A stretch of DNA of 64,000 nucleotides, from assembly GCA_900104375.1 (NCBI GenBank), contig LT629302.1, positions 1,240,001 to 1,304,000 of the forward strand, given 5' to 3'. Origin of the DNA: Flavobacteriaceae bacterium MAR_2010_188. Lineage in GTDB: Bacteria; Bacteroidota; Bacteroidia; Flavobacteriales; Flavobacteriaceae. Positions 1 to 8,711 of this stretch are shown piece by piece. The translations under genes were made by a program, and so were the position numbers. Within the stretch, counting starts at the first letter, position 1, and each line of letters opens with the position of its first letter. The notes under the pieces were generated by a model. It was not told the origin of the DNA, did not search any database, and saw nothing but the letters and a program-made list of their open reading frames with translations.

Positions 1-618
1 CCAAAGGTCAATTCATATTTCAATTATTCAAGTTTAAGCGGATCCCCAATTTTGAGCTTTGAAGACGGTAGTCCGTTCTTGACCCAAAATGGAAACCTTT
101 ATAGATTTACAGCTTCGATTAACGAGACAAATTCCAACTTTAAAAATTCACCTTTAATTGTACCTGTATTATACAACATCGGAACACAAAGTTTAAGAAT
201 TTCTAATCTTTATTATACCATTGGCAAAGAACAGCAGATTGATGTTGATGTAAATCTTTCCCAAGACGAAATTTTAAGTCTTCAAGAACTAGAAAATACT
301 GTAATCCCTTTACAACAAACATATAGCAATAAAGTACGGATTACTACCGATGAATTTCCGGAACAGGCTGGAGTCGTTTCGATAAAAAATAAAGAGGAAA
401 CCATTAAGAACGTCAGCTTCAATTACGATAGAAAAGAAAGCAATCTTATTTATCACAATTTAGACGAGATCGAATCTTATGAGGTCAGCGATTCCGTTGC
501 CAATGCTATCGCAGACATAAAAAACGTTACAAATGTGGACGAGCTATGGAAATGGTTTGTTATTTTTGCCCTGATATTTTTATTCACAGAAATGCTTTTA
601 CTAAAATATCTTAAATGA
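1..618 (+). CDS. BatA-like membrane protein, C-terminal part (5' end outside window)
   Basis: The frame is open from base 1, so this is the 3' part of a longer gene. The visible 205 residues are mostly a beta-rich extracytoplasmic segment, followed by one hydrophobic helix (about the last 20 residues, WKWFVIFALIFLFTEMLLL) and a short basic tail. This is the layout of the C-terminus of flavobacterial BatA-type proteins, which have an N-terminal double-membrane-helix domain and often a von Willebrand-like domain. The family assignment rests on that layout and on the neighbours, since the diagnostic N-terminus is not visible. The stop overlaps the next start (ATGA), so it is translationally coupled to the dihydroorotase-like gene. 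A TTG at 52 is not needed as a start. Confidence 0.6.
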   Translation, partial: PKVNSYFNYSSLSGSPILSFEDGSPFLTQNGNLYRFTASINETNSNFKNSPLIVPVLYNIGTQSLRISNLYYTIGKEQQIDVDVNLSQDEILSLQELENTVIPLQQTYSNKVRITTDEFPEQAGVVSIKNKEETIKNVSFNYDRKESNLIYHNLDEIESYEVSDSVANAIADIKNVTNVDELWKWFVIFALIFLFTEMLLLKYLK

Positions 619-1871
619 ACGTACTGATAAAATCCGCCACCATCGTTGATGCAGCAAGCGAATTTAATAAGCAGGTCGTAGATATTTTAATTGAAAAAGG
701 GAAAATCTCTAAAATTTCCCAATCCATTCCAAACCCTAAAAATTATAAAGAAGTAGCTCTAGAAAACCTGCACGTTTCTCAAGGTTGGTTTGACAGTAGC
801 GTTAGTTTTGGGGAACCTGGCTTTGAAGAGCGTGAAACCATTGAAAACGGTTTAAAAACCGCGGCCCTTTCTGGTTATACAACAGTTGCTCTTAATCCTA
901 ATACCGATCCGGTAATAGATTCTCAGGCAGATATTAGGTTTGTAAAATCCCAGTCCAACGGAAATGCCGTAAATCTTGAGCCTATCGGGTCCTTAACCGT
1001 TAAGTCGGAAGGAAAGGATTTGGGAGAGTTATTCGACATGAAAGCTTCTGGTGCCATTGCTTATTATGATTATAAAGCTCCGATAGTAAATGCTAATTTG
1101 ATGAAGTTGGCTTTACAGTATACTTCAGGTTTTGACGGATTAGTAATCGTGTTTCCACAGGATAAAGAAATTGCCAATAAAGGGGTAATGAATGAAGAAC
1201 ACACCAGCACGCAGCTGGGACTTAGAGGAATCCCTTCTTTGGCTGAAGAACTTCATATTATACGAGATTTATTTCTTCTAGAATACGCTGGAGGTAAATT
1301 GCATATTTCGACTATTTCAACTAAAACGTCTGTGGATTTGATTAGAGACGCGAAAGCTAAAAACTTAAATGTTAGTTGTAGCGTTGCCGTTCATAATTTA
1401 TTTATGACCGATGACAAATTGAATTCATTCGATACAAAATATAAAGTCTCTCCTCCTTTAAGAACAGAATTGGATAGACTTGCGCTTATTGAAGGTATTA
1501 AGGACGGGACTATAGATATGGTAACATCTGATCATAATCCTTTAGATATTGAAAGAAAAAAATTAGAGTTCGAGCGAGCCGACTTTGGAACCATAGGACT
1601 AGAATCTTCTTTCGGTGCTTTGAATTCTATTTTCACCTTAAAAAAATCGATTGACGTTCTAACACGAGGCAAAAAACGCTTCGGACTTAATTCTAACCCA
1701 GTTAATGTAGGTAATACGGCGGAGTTGACATTTTTCAACCCAAAGAAAACAAGCGAATTTAAACTTGAAAATATCTTCTCAACTTCTAAAAATTCTATTT
1801 TCGAAGGTGAAAAACTCAAAGGAATGGCGTACGGAATCTATTCTAACGGTCAACTTGTAATACAGAAATAA
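615..1871 (+). CDS. Dihydroorotase-like protein, probably non-catalytic
   Basis: This 418-residue protein has the fold and length of class I dihydroorotase (pyrimidine synthesis, carbamoyl-aspartate to dihydroorotate), of the cyclic amidohydrolase superfamily. Family landmarks remain: NPNTDPVID near residue 95, the LHISTIST stretch, and TSDHNPLD near residue 305. Active enzymes have a DxHxHxREPG metal site, but here it reads DSSVSFGEPG, with both histidines and the arginine replaced. The second histidine of the HxxH-ST motif is T, and the PHH motif is VHN. Loss of several zinc ligands suggests a pseudo-enzyme, comparable to the inactive PyrC-like subunits that support aspartate transcarbamoylase in some bacteria. 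It sits in an operon with a BatA-like gene, a membrane protein and an esterase, not with pyr genes. The family is sure; inactivity is inferred. Confidence 0.85.
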   Translation: MNVLIKSATIVDAASEFNKQVVDILIEKGKISKISQSIPNPKNYKEVALENLHVSQGWFDSSVSFGEPGFEERETIENGLKTAALSGYTTVALNPNTDPVIDSQADIRFVKSQSNGNAVNLEPIGSLTVKSEGKDLGELFDMKASGAIAYYDYKAPIVNANLMKLALQYTSGFDGLVIVFPQDKEIANKGVMNEEHTSTQLGLRGIPSLAEELHIIRDLFLLEYAGGKLHISTISTKTSVDLIRDAKAKNLNVSCSVAVHNLFMTDDKLNSFDTKYKVSPPLRTELDRLALIEGIKDGTIDMVTSDHNPLDIERKKLEFERADFGTIGLESSFGALNSIFTLKKSIDVLTRGKKRFGLNSNPVNVGNTAELTFFNPKKTSEFKLENIFSTSKNSIFEGEKLKGMAYGIYSNGQLVIQK

Positions 1872-1876
1872 AGATT

Positions 1877-2203
1877 ATGGACGGAATCGATGAAGGACGA
1901 GGTCTTTCCATAGTCGCTTATATTACGATATTTGGTTCTATTGTTTCAATCTTCATGAACATCGAAAAAAAGAATCCATTTATTGCATTTCATACTCGAC
2001 AAGGACTAGGTCTTTGCCTCACCTTTATGGCGATGGGGTATGTAATAAGTCAGTTAGATAGTCTCTCTGTTTCCTTAGGTTTTTGGATTTTTTTTGGAGT
2101 TCTATTCATTTACGGTAGCATTGGCGCAGCAATAGGCAAATATTATGAAGTTCCTATTTTAGGTCCACTCTATCAAAAATGGTTTAAAAGTATTGGCACA
2201 TGA
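1877..2203 (+). CDS. Small DUF4870-like membrane protein
   Basis: A 108-residue integral membrane protein with about three hydrophobic segments (roughly residues 10-25, 45-62 and 68-88). The motif NPFIAFHTRQGLGL near residue 33 is typical of the small DUF4870-like membrane family (NPF.rfHa.QslllnL). It starts 5 bases after the dihydroorotase-like gene and overlaps the next gene by 4 bases, so all four genes probably share one transcript. Function is unknown. The family call rests on the motif and topology only. Confidence 0.75.
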   Translation: MDGIDEGRGLSIVAYITIFGSIVSIFMNIEKKNPFIAFHTRQGLGLCLTFMAMGYVISQLDSLSVSLGFWIFFGVLFIYGSIGAAIGKYYEVPILGPLYQKWFKSIGT

Positions 2204-2847
2204 CAACTACCCTTAAATATATTACTCGACCTTCTTCTTTAAAAGAGAACGCTCCGTTATTGATAATGCTTCATGGCTATGGCAGTAATGAAGAAGATTT
2301 ATTTTCGTTCGCTTCAGAATTACCAGAAGAACTTTTTATAATTTCTTTAAAAGCACCGTATAGTATGCCGCCTTATGGAAATGCTTGGTACGCTATTAAT
2401 TTTGATGCGGATCAGAACAAATGGAACGATAACGAGCAAGCAAGAGAATCTAGGGATAAGGTTTCGGGCTTTATAGATTATGCGGTTGAAAAATATCCGG
2501 TGAACAAAGATAATGTGACATTGGTTGGCTTTAGTCAAGGAAGTATATTATCCTACGGCGTTGCACTCACCTACCCTGAAAAAGTTAGAAATATAATTGC
2601 TTTAAGCGGTTACGTAAACGAAGAGATTATTCCAGAGGATTTACAATCTAGGGATTATTCAAATCTGGATTTTTATGCTTCTCACGGGAGCGTGGATCAA
2701 GTAATTCCGGTAGATTGGGCGCGAACAGTTCCCAAATTCTTATCTGCCTTAAAGATTAAACACAAATATTCAGAATTTCCAGTCGGTCATGGAGTCGCTC
2801 CTCAAAATTTCTATGAATTAAAAGAGTGGTTAGCCTCTCGTATTTAA
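2200..2847 (+). CDS. Alpha/beta hydrolase, phospholipase/carboxylesterase family
   Basis: This 215-residue cytosolic serine hydrolase belongs to the carboxylesterase / YpfH-type group (COG0400). The oxyanion-hole region is LHGYGSNEEDLF near residue 24. The nucleophile is Ser112 in GFSQGS, the acid is probably Asp166 (HGSVDQVIP) and the base His197 (VGHGVAP), in the usual order. The length is normal for the family, whose members hydrolyse short acyl esters; the physiological substrate here is unknown. It is the last gene of the operon, and its ATG overlaps the preceding stop. No signal peptide is seen. Confidence 0.88.
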   Translation: MTTTLKYITRPSSLKENAPLLIMLHGYGSNEEDLFSFASELPEELFIISLKAPYSMPPYGNAWYAINFDADQNKWNDNEQARESRDKVSGFIDYAVEKYPVNKDNVTLVGFSQGSILSYGVALTYPEKVRNIIALSGYVNEEIIPEDLQSRDYSNLDFYASHGSVDQVIPVDWARTVPKFLSALKIKHKYSEFPVGHGVAPQNFYELKEWLASRI

Positions 2848-3523
2848 TTTGTTTTTCTCTAAAATTTTTTAAACCAAAATTTAAAATCAAGCTAGTTATA
2901 ATCCAATAATTATTTATTCTTTGTAAGTAGTTATTTACTTATTTAAAGCCGATTTTTTTTCAAGATTCTCGGTAGTAAATTGAAGAGATTCTAAACGTTC
3001 ATATTGCACACCAAAAACTATCGTTAATAGGCCCAGGATTGCTTTGAGAATTTGTTCATCCGCTTTATATAATCCCTTCATCATCTCAGATTTTTTTCTG
3101 AATTTAATTTTGCCATCACACCTATATAAATTGATTATATCTAATGCCACTCATTGGATTTAATAAATCATATAAACTGAAAACTTTTTGGCTAGCACTC
3201 TAAAATATCTTCTTGAAAATCTAGAACTTTCCTCTTGAAAAAAGATTATTGAAGGACTTTCTAAAATTTTTGAACACTTATAAGTCACTTTAACGTAGTA
3301 AGTTATGCCCGATGAATCAAGTAATTCTTTAAATTTGTTAAAATTTTAACCGTTGTTAATGAGGTTTTACAAATAATAATCGAGAACTACAAATTAAACC
3401 AATCATTTGGACGTTTAATTTGATGATTCTGACGTTTTTAGATGGAAATATAAGCGCCCTATTCAAACTTCGATTTACATTCACATTAAATTTAGAATAA
3501 CAATTTAATCCATTTAACTAAAC
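2848..3523. other. 676-base intergenic region
   Basis: This is the only gap over 300 bases in the window. It is very A+T rich. A minus-strand frame at 2935-3150 (71 codons, GTG start) carries one hydrophobic stretch (ILGLLTIVFGV) but has no recognisable family, so I do not call it. A TAAATTTG box at 3330-3337 fits the Bacteroidota -7 motif and would give the downstream lipoprotein gene a leader of about 180 bases, although no clear -33 TTG is seen at the right distance. No tRNA or strong hairpin was found. Confidence 0.5.
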
Positions 3524-4486
3524 ATGAAAAAAATCCTTATTTTAACCCTTTTATCCATCGGGTTAATTAGTTGTAGTAACGACGATTTAAGAGCTGATGG
3601 CTCTGATATCGATGCGGTTTCTACTAGTGCATCCGCTTTAAAAAGTGCCAATCCAAATTCAGTAAGTTCTTACGCAGATTACAATGTTGCTGTGGCAACA
3701 ACTTCTGGTGGTTCAGTATGGACTTATACCATTACAAAGTCAAAAAACAATTCAAAAAATTTAAGCCATTTTATTATTAATCTTCAAAACTGTGGAGACG
3801 AAAGTGCAACATTTGGAGATATTATTTCTGCCACTACAAATGGTGAACCTGCTGATCTAAAACCAACTGAAGGTCAAGGAACAGATTGTAATCCGCAAGC
3901 TATTACCGAAAATTTCGTGAAAATAAATACTAGTGGATCTGGACCATGGGTTATTGTAATTACGTTTGATCGTGCATATTCAAGTGTTTCTTCTACATCT
4001 TGGATCAAAGCAGGCACTTCTTGTAATACTGGAGCCGTGGCTTCCCCTGGTTGTCCTATAGAAGAGTATTGCGCTTTATCTCAAGGCTACTTTTTCGCTA
4101 ATGGAGGTTTACACAATGGCTCTGATGATGTATGGTCTAAAGTAGGTGGCTTAACCATCGGTGGTTATACCTACACTCATGCAGAAGGAATGTATATTTG
4201 GAGCGTTAATCGTGGTTTCGGTGGAAATCAAGTTTTAAATGGTTTCTTCCAATTAGGTGCTGCTCGATTAAGCGGAATCGAAAGTGCAGTACAAGAACAA
4301 GCCAATATTATTGAAGCATATTTCGCTGGTTTGGAGAAAAGTGTCTTAGAATACGAAACTCTTCCTGATTCTAAAGGACGTACTTACTACAACCTTCCTG
4401 CTTCTTCAGGAGGTGTTACATCTGCTGAAGTGACAAAAGCCGGTGGAGCAATTGGAGCATATATCGATGCAAACCATTGTGAATAA
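3524..4486 (+). CDS. Surface or periplasmic lipoprotein of unknown function
   Basis: A 320-residue protein with a lipoprotein signal peptide: MKK, a hydrophobic core, then LISC with Cys17 as the lipidation site. The residues after the Cys (SNDD) are acidic, resembling the export signal that sends Bacteroidota lipoproteins to the cell surface. The mature part is rich in Ser, Thr, Gly and Asn. The first half looks beta-rich (GSVWTYTITKSKNN; PWVIVITFDRAYSS) and contains several cysteines (NCGDES, GTDC, TSCN, PGCPIEEYCAL) that could form disulfides. The C-terminal third is partly helical. I do not recognise a domain. It is monocistronic: a long gap lies upstream and a strong terminator follows 33 bases after the stop. 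Confidence 0.75.
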   Translation: MKKILILTLLSIGLISCSNDDLRADGSDIDAVSTSASALKSANPNSVSSYADYNVAVATTSGGSVWTYTITKSKNNSKNLSHFIINLQNCGDESATFGDIISATTNGEPADLKPTEGQGTDCNPQAITENFVKINTSGSGPWVIVITFDRAYSSVSSTSWIKAGTSCNTGAVASPGCPIEEYCALSQGYFFANGGLHNGSDDVWSKVGGLTIGGYTYTHAEGMYIWSVNRGFGGNQVLNGFFQLGAARLSGIESAVQEQANIIEAYFAGLEKSVLEYETLPDSKGRTYYNLPASSGGVTSAEVTKAGGAIGAYIDANHCE

Positions 4487-4518
4487 TTAAAAACAGTTAT
4501 ACTAATAGCAACCAAGAT

Positions 4519-4552
4519 AAAGCTATCTCATAATCGGGATAGCTTTTTATTT
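4519..4552 (+). terminator. Rho-independent terminator
   Basis: Inverted arms AAAGCTATC (4519-4527) and GATAGCTTT (4538-4546) enclose a 10-base loop and are followed by TTTAT. It ends the lipoprotein transcript and lies just before the convergent oxygenase gene. Confidence 0.8.
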
Positions 4553-4561
4553 GTGAGGATT

Positions 4562-5158
4562 TTAAATTGACGTTTTCAACCAGCCGGTAATGCTCATTCT
4601 ATCAAAGTTAGATAAGAGCACCTCGTGCTCTAACTCATTGCTCTTAAAGAAGACACACTTTTGATTGTCTGGCGAAATTATCTGATCATCATTTTCAATA
4701 TAAATCTTAAGGGCTCCGCCGTCCATTTCCTGCCAATCCTTATTTAGGTACATGATTATGGAAAAAACCCGACTATCGTCAAATCGAAATTGATCAAGAT
4801 GCCGTTTATAGAATGCCCCTTTTTCATATAAAGCGTAATGAAATTCGTAACTTCTTATACTGGTAAAACAGGTTCTGTTTAGGTAAGCCACAAATTCATC
4901 GACCAACTTGAAGAATTCTTTTTCATAAGTGTTTTCGGTTTTTTTATCTAACCAAAATATCTTGTCCCGCCTAACAGATTTATCAACACTAAGCAGGTGA
5001 TTATTGCCAATACCAGCAAGTCGAAGATTTTCGTTTTCACAATGTTCTAGGAGATTTTCCTTTAATTGAAAGGCTAAGTCTGATGAAAGAAATTTGTTCG
5101 ATATACCTACTCGCCTTTCTAAAAAGCTAGAGATAATTTCTTCAAATTTAGTTTCCAC
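4562..5158 (-). CDS. 2OG-Fe(II) dioxygenase (prolyl hydroxylase-like)
   Basis: This 198-residue cytosolic protein has the complete iron / 2-oxoglutarate site of the prolyl-4-hydroxylase-like superfamily: His120 and Asp122 (KRHLDQF), distal His178 (ELEHEVL), and Arg187 (DRMSITGW) to bind the 2-oxoglutarate carboxylate. GGALKIY near residue 148 is the usual strand between the two ligand sets. The length and SM-20-like layout match bacterial oxygenases that hydroxylate proteins or peptides; the substrate is unknown. The start is GTG at 5158, as no ATG lies close by in frame. It converges with the lipoprotein gene. A short inverted repeat (GTTCCT-AA-AGGAAC, 5167-5180) lies just upstream of the start. 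Confidence 0.85.
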   Translation of the reverse strand: METKFEEIISSFLERRVGISNKFLSSDLAFQLKENLLEHCENENLRLAGIGNNHLLSVDKSVRRDKIFWLDKKTENTYEKEFFKLVDEFVAYLNRTCFTSIRSYEFHYALYEKGAFYKRHLDQFRFDDSRVFSIIMYLNKDWQEMDGGALKIYIENDDQIISPDNQKCVFFKSNELEHEVLLSNFDRMSITGWLKTSI

Positions 5159-5228
5159 TAAAAGGCGTTCCTAAAGGAACAATGTCAAAAATATGGTTCA
5201 AAGACATGGGCTCTTATTTATTAGTAAG

Positions 5229-5253
5229 ATGAAGGTTTATCGCAAACCTTCAT
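5229..5253 (-). terminator. Perfect 10-bp hairpin, possible terminator
   Basis: Arms ATGAAGGTTT (5229-5238) and AAACCTTCAT (5244-5253) with a 5-base loop lie about 115 bases past the stop of the minus-strand gene 5370-5885. On the minus strand the run after the stem is A/T-rich but not a pure T tract, so termination is only a guess. Confidence 0.4.
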
Positions 5254-5369
5254 ACCGAAATAGCGCGCAAATGTATAACAAAAAGTATTGGATTTTCGCT
5301 TTGAGGAAAAGTTGGGTAAATATTATTAAGGTTGAATTTAAAGCTTATAAATCACTTGTTTTGAATTCT

Positions 5370-5885
5370 TTAATTTCTTGTGCGGTAATAGACATAATCA
5401 ATAAGATTAAATTTAAGTTCATCCTTTTCGTCAGTCCGCTCTATAGTATAACCCAACAGCATTTCTCCCCAATTCTTACCGTCACTAAAGTTTGCAATAA
5501 TCCATTTACTATTCAACAATCTAATTTCATTGATCATCATTTTATTGCCAGTCATCGAGGCGTATGGAACTAGCGGATGATCATCTCCTTCAAAGACATT
5601 TAGGCTGAGTAATTCATCTTTAATAAAGGGTACAAGTTCTGAAATAGAGTACCCTTGATTCTCAAAAAAGGTCATCGCCTCGTCATTAAACTCTAATTGA
5701 AAATGCATGAGGTCAAAATTTTTCTCGTCTGCCACCCGTAGTGAATCCTTATAAACTAATTCTGTTTCATCCATCTTGTTCAACCTTTTCTCGTAATCAT
5801 CCAAGATATTCTTAGAATTTACAAATTGAAAAATGATGATCAGGACTGCGAAAATAAAGAGGTACATAAAAATTCTATTCTTCAT
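5370..5885 (-). CDS. Membrane-anchored protein of unknown function
   Basis: A 171-residue protein with an N-terminal hydrophobic helix (MYLFIFAVLIIIFQFV, about residues 7-22) that would anchor it to the inner membrane or act as an uncleaved signal. The remainder is soluble and mixed alpha/beta, with a conserved-looking stretch NSKWIIANFSDGKNWGEMLL near residue 127. I recognise no domain. It lies 2 bases downstream of the MBL-fold hydrolase gene on the same strand, so the two are probably co-transcribed. Confidence 0.7.
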   Translation of the reverse strand: MKNRIFMYLFIFAVLIIIFQFVNSKNILDDYEKRLNKMDETELVYKDSLRVADEKNFDLMHFQLEFNDEAMTFFENQGYSISELVPFIKDELLSLNVFEGDDHPLVPYASMTGNKMMINEIRLLNSKWIIANFSDGKNWGEMLLGYTIERTDEKDELKFNLIDYVYYRTRN

Positions 5886-5887
5886 AA

Positions 5888-6661
5888 CTATATTTTAATT
5901 TGAAGGTTATCGTAGGCCAGAAAAACATTTTCCGGCAATTCTTTTTCTACTGCTTCATGAAATCCTAGCAGATGACTAATATGCGTTAAATAAGCTCTTT
6001 CAGGTTTAACGAGCTTAATGAATTCTAATGCTTCTTCAAGGTTAAAATGGGAAATATGCGGTTCTTGCCGAAGTGCATTCAATACTAAAACCTTAAGATT
6101 TTTAAGCTTTTTGATTTCTTCCTGTTCCAAAGTTTTCATGTCGGTTAAATAAGCAAAGTCCTTAAAACGAAATCCAAAAACCTGAAGCTTAAAATGTAAT
6201 CCTTGGATAGGAGTAACTTTCAAATTTCCTACCTTAAACGGTTCTTTAATAATTTCAACCGGTAAAACACCAGGAGCACCAGGGTATCTGTTTCGGGTTT
6301 CAAAAATATAGTCAAAACGTCTTGCAAGTGCCTTTAACACTCGTTTATGTCCGTAAATTGGGATATTTCCCTGTCTAAAGAAGAATGGCCGGATATCATC
6401 CAAACCAGCAGTATGGTCCGCATGCTCGTGAGTAAAAACAATGCCATCAATTTTATTGACTTTATTAGTGAGCATCTGTTGCCTAAAATCAGGGCCACAG
6501 TCTACCACGTAGGAGTACTTATCCCATTCTACCAAAACGGAAACCCTAAGCCTTTTATCCCTAGGGTCATCGCTCAAGCAAACCGGGTGATTGCTGCCGA
6601 TAACAGGCACTCCTTGGGAGGTTCCCGTGCCTAAGAATGTAACTTTAATACCGTTCTCCAT
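5888..6661 (-). CDS. MBL-fold metallohydrolase, PhnP-like
   Basis: This 257-residue protein of the metallo-beta-lactamase superfamily resembles the PhnP / cyclic phosphodiesterase group (COG1235). The N-terminal LGTGTSQGVPVIGSNHPVC and the dinuclear metal motif His78-x-His80-x-Asp82-His83 (THEHADHTAGLDD) are clear. Further ligands include Asp in YLTDMKTL and the late THISH. The family hydrolyses phosphodiesters, and PhnP acts on cyclic phosphoribosyl products, but there is no C-P lyase context here, so the substrate is open. It is followed at 2 bases by the membrane-anchored gene at 5370. The start lies 80 bases from the divergent gene at 6742. Confidence 0.88.
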   Translation of the reverse strand: MENGIKVTFLGTGTSQGVPVIGSNHPVCLSDDPRDKRLRVSVLVEWDKYSYVVDCGPDFRQQMLTNKVNKIDGIVFTHEHADHTAGLDDIRPFFFRQGNIPIYGHKRVLKALARRFDYIFETRNRYPGAPGVLPVEIIKEPFKVGNLKVTPIQGLHFKLQVFGFRFKDFAYLTDMKTLEQEEIKKLKNLKVLVLNALRQEPHISHFNLEEALEFIKLVKPERAYLTHISHLLGFHEAVEKELPENVFLAYDNLQIKI

Positions 6662-6685
6662 AAAAACAAAAATAAGTTTATTTTT

Positions 6686-6714
6686 TTGTATGCCATATGT
6701 ATTTGGTATCTTTG
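6686..6714 (+). promoter_or_regulatory. Bacteroidota-type promoter
   Basis: TTG at 6686-6688, an 18-base spacer and TATCTTTG at 6707-6714 match the TTG-N17-23-TAnnTTTG consensus. The ATG of the next gene is 27 bases further on. Confidence 0.75.
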
Positions 6715-6741
6715 TGAGGTACTCGAAACCCCGATTTTAAC

Positions 6742-8196
6742 ATGGAAATCACACTTGCCGGCGATAAGGAATTTGAAGAAATCCCATCCCTTAAAACCAA
6801 GGCACTCCGAATAAACCTTAATGAAAATATCTATGGAACCTTTGCCGAAATTGGCGCCGGACAGGAAACTGTTCGTCAATTTTTTAGAGCAGGTGGCGCT
6901 TCTGGTACTATCGCAAAAGCGATGTCTGCCTATGATAAGGATTTTAGTGACGCCATTTATGGTATTGAAGATGACAAGCGATATGTTACGGAGGCTCGTC
7001 TTAAAAAAATGCTGGATCACGAAATCGACTTGATTGAAAAACGGTTGACGAGAGAAAAGCATCCTACCAAGTTATTCTTCTCTTATGCAAATACCGTAGC
7101 AACAATCGATTTTGCAAAGCAATATAAAGGTCACGGTTGGGTCGGAGTTAGATACCAAGTGGATCCAAAACAAGAGTATAACGAAATTATCCTGCATTTG
7201 CGTTTTAAGGAAAATGACGCTAGACTTCAGCAGGAAACTTTAGGAATTCTAGGCACCAACTTAATTTACGGTGCTTTTTATAAATACAATGTTCCAAAGA
7301 AATTATTACGCTATCTATACGACCATCTCGACAAGGACCAGATAGAAATTGATACTATTAACTTTTCTGGACCCGTTTTTAAAGATGTAGACAACCGTTT
7401 AATGAGTTTGCAGTTGGTTAAAAATGGAATGACCGATGCGGTGATGTTTGCACCCGATGGTAATAACGTTTTGCCAGCCAGAGTCCTTTACAAGAAGAAT
7501 ATCTTAGCTTTAAGAGGAAGTTTTAGACCTGTAACCAAGGTCAATATGGACATGTTCGAAAAGTCTTATGAGATGTTCGTTAAGGAGACTAAAGTTGAGA
7601 AAGAAAACGCTCAGGTAGTTTTTGAGATTACACTTTCCAATTTAAGGGCTGAAGGCGAAATTGACGAGCAAGATTTTATGGACAGGGCGAAATTACTTTG
7701 TTCTCTGGGTCAGACGGTTTTGATTTCGAATTTTCAGGAGTATTATAAGTTGGTTGAATATTTCTCCCAATACACTAAGAGCCGCATTGGACTTGCAATG
7801 GGCGTAAATAATTTGGTAGATATTTTTGACGAAAAATACTATCGCCATCTAAGTGGTGGTATACTTGAAGCATTCGGTAAATTATTCTTCAAGGATTTGC
7901 GAGTCTATCTTTATCCTATGCAGAATGAGGATGGAACAATCACGACCAGCGAAAATCTTAAAGTCCACCCAAGGATGAAAGAACTTTATAAGTTCTTTAA
8001 GTACAACGGAAAAGTTGTAGATATCACCGATTTTGATGATTCTATCCTTTCTATATTTTCGAGAAAAGTACTGAGAGCAATTTCTGAAGGGGAAGAAAAC
8101 TGGGAATCTATGTTACCAGAAGGCGTTTCTAATCTAATCAAGGAGAAAAGCTTATTCGGCTATGAAGCTGAAGAAGAAGTTCTATCTGACGATTAA
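6742..8196 (+). CDS. Conserved cytosolic protein of unknown function
   Basis: A 484-residue protein with no signal peptide or membrane helix. Its N-terminal part contains striking conserved-looking sequence (ENIYGTFAEIGAGQETVRQF, FFRAGGASGTIAKAMSAYDK). I recall that relatives across Bacteroidota are often labelled nicotinate-nucleotide adenylyltransferase, but I see no HxGH or other nucleotidyltransferase motif, so I do not adopt that name. The C-terminus is acidic (EAEEEVLSDD). It has its own consensus promoter and a 27-base leader, and is monocistronic. The high apparent conservation and strong promoter point to a housekeeping role that I cannot name. Confidence 0.8.
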   Translation: MEITLAGDKEFEEIPSLKTKALRINLNENIYGTFAEIGAGQETVRQFFRAGGASGTIAKAMSAYDKDFSDAIYGIEDDKRYVTEARLKKMLDHEIDLIEKRLTREKHPTKLFFSYANTVATIDFAKQYKGHGWVGVRYQVDPKQEYNEIILHLRFKENDARLQQETLGILGTNLIYGAFYKYNVPKKLLRYLYDHLDKDQIEIDTINFSGPVFKDVDNRLMSLQLVKNGMTDAVMFAPDGNNVLPARVLYKKNILALRGSFRPVTKVNMDMFEKSYEMFVKETKVEKENAQVVFEITLSNLRAEGEIDEQDFMDRAKLLCSLGQTVLISNFQEYYKLVEYFSQYTKSRIGLAMGVNNLVDIFDEKYYRHLSGGILEAFGKLFFKDLRVYLYPMQNEDGTITTSENLKVHPRMKELYKFFKYNGKVVDITDFDDSILSIFSRKVLRAISEGEENWESMLPEGVSNLIKEKSLFGYEAEEEVLSDD

Positions 8197-8214
8197 ATTG
8201 AAACTACCGATTTC

Positions 8215-8667
8215 CTAAGATAAGATTTGCTCCGTATGGTCTTTTGTTTTCACCTTGGTGATAACATCTTCTATCAGTCCATTTTCGTCAATGATAAATG
8301 TGGTTCTATTAATCCCATCATAGGTCTTGCCCATAAATTTTTTTTCACCCCAGACACCGTAAGCCTTAATAACTTCTTTATCTTCATCCGCTAGAAGTGG
8401 ATATCCAAATTTATATTTATCTCTAAAGCTCGATTGTTTCTTTTTGTTATCTGCGCTTACTCCCAAAATCTCATATCCTTTCGACTTAAATTTTTCAAGG
8501 TTGTCATTTAGGTTACACGCCTCTGCTGTACAACCTGGCGTGCTAGCTTTTGGATAAAAAAACAAGACCAGCTTTTTGCCACTATAATCGGCTAAAGAAA
8601 TTTGATTTCCGTCTTGATCTTCTGAATTAAATTCTGGCGCTTTATCTCCCGGTTTTAGAGTTATCAT
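8215..8667 (-). CDS. bcp: Thioredoxin-dependent thiol peroxidase (Bcp/PrxQ)
   Basis: This 150-residue peroxiredoxin of the AhpC/TSA family reduces hydroperoxides using thioredoxin. Peroxidatic Cys46 and resolving Cys51 lie in YPKASTPGCTAEACN, the spacing that defines the atypical 2-Cys Bcp/PrxQ group. The N-terminal GDKAPEF and the late INRTTFIIDENG are family landmarks, and the length is typical. It is divergent from endonuclease III with only 44 bases between the starts, so both promoters overlap in that gap. Confidence 0.93.
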   Translation of the reverse strand: MITLKPGDKAPEFNSEDQDGNQISLADYSGKKLVLFFYPKASTPGCTAEACNLNDNLEKFKSKGYEILGVSADNKKKQSSFRDKYKFGYPLLADEDKEVIKAYGVWGEKKFMGKTYDGINRTTFIIDENGLIEDVITKVKTKDHTEQILS

Positions 8668-8711
8668 AATTGTTTAATTTTGGCTTGATTTAAAAATGAA
8701 AGTTACGATTT

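Noticed and set aside
2935-3150. 71-codon minus-strand frame in the 2848-3523 gap
   Set aside because: It starts with GTG, has no recognised family and its product lacks clear domain or signal features; not called as a gene.
5193-5573. Plus-strand frame of 126 codons
   Set aside because: It overlaps the well-supported minus-strand gene 5370-5885 on the opposite strand and has no family support.
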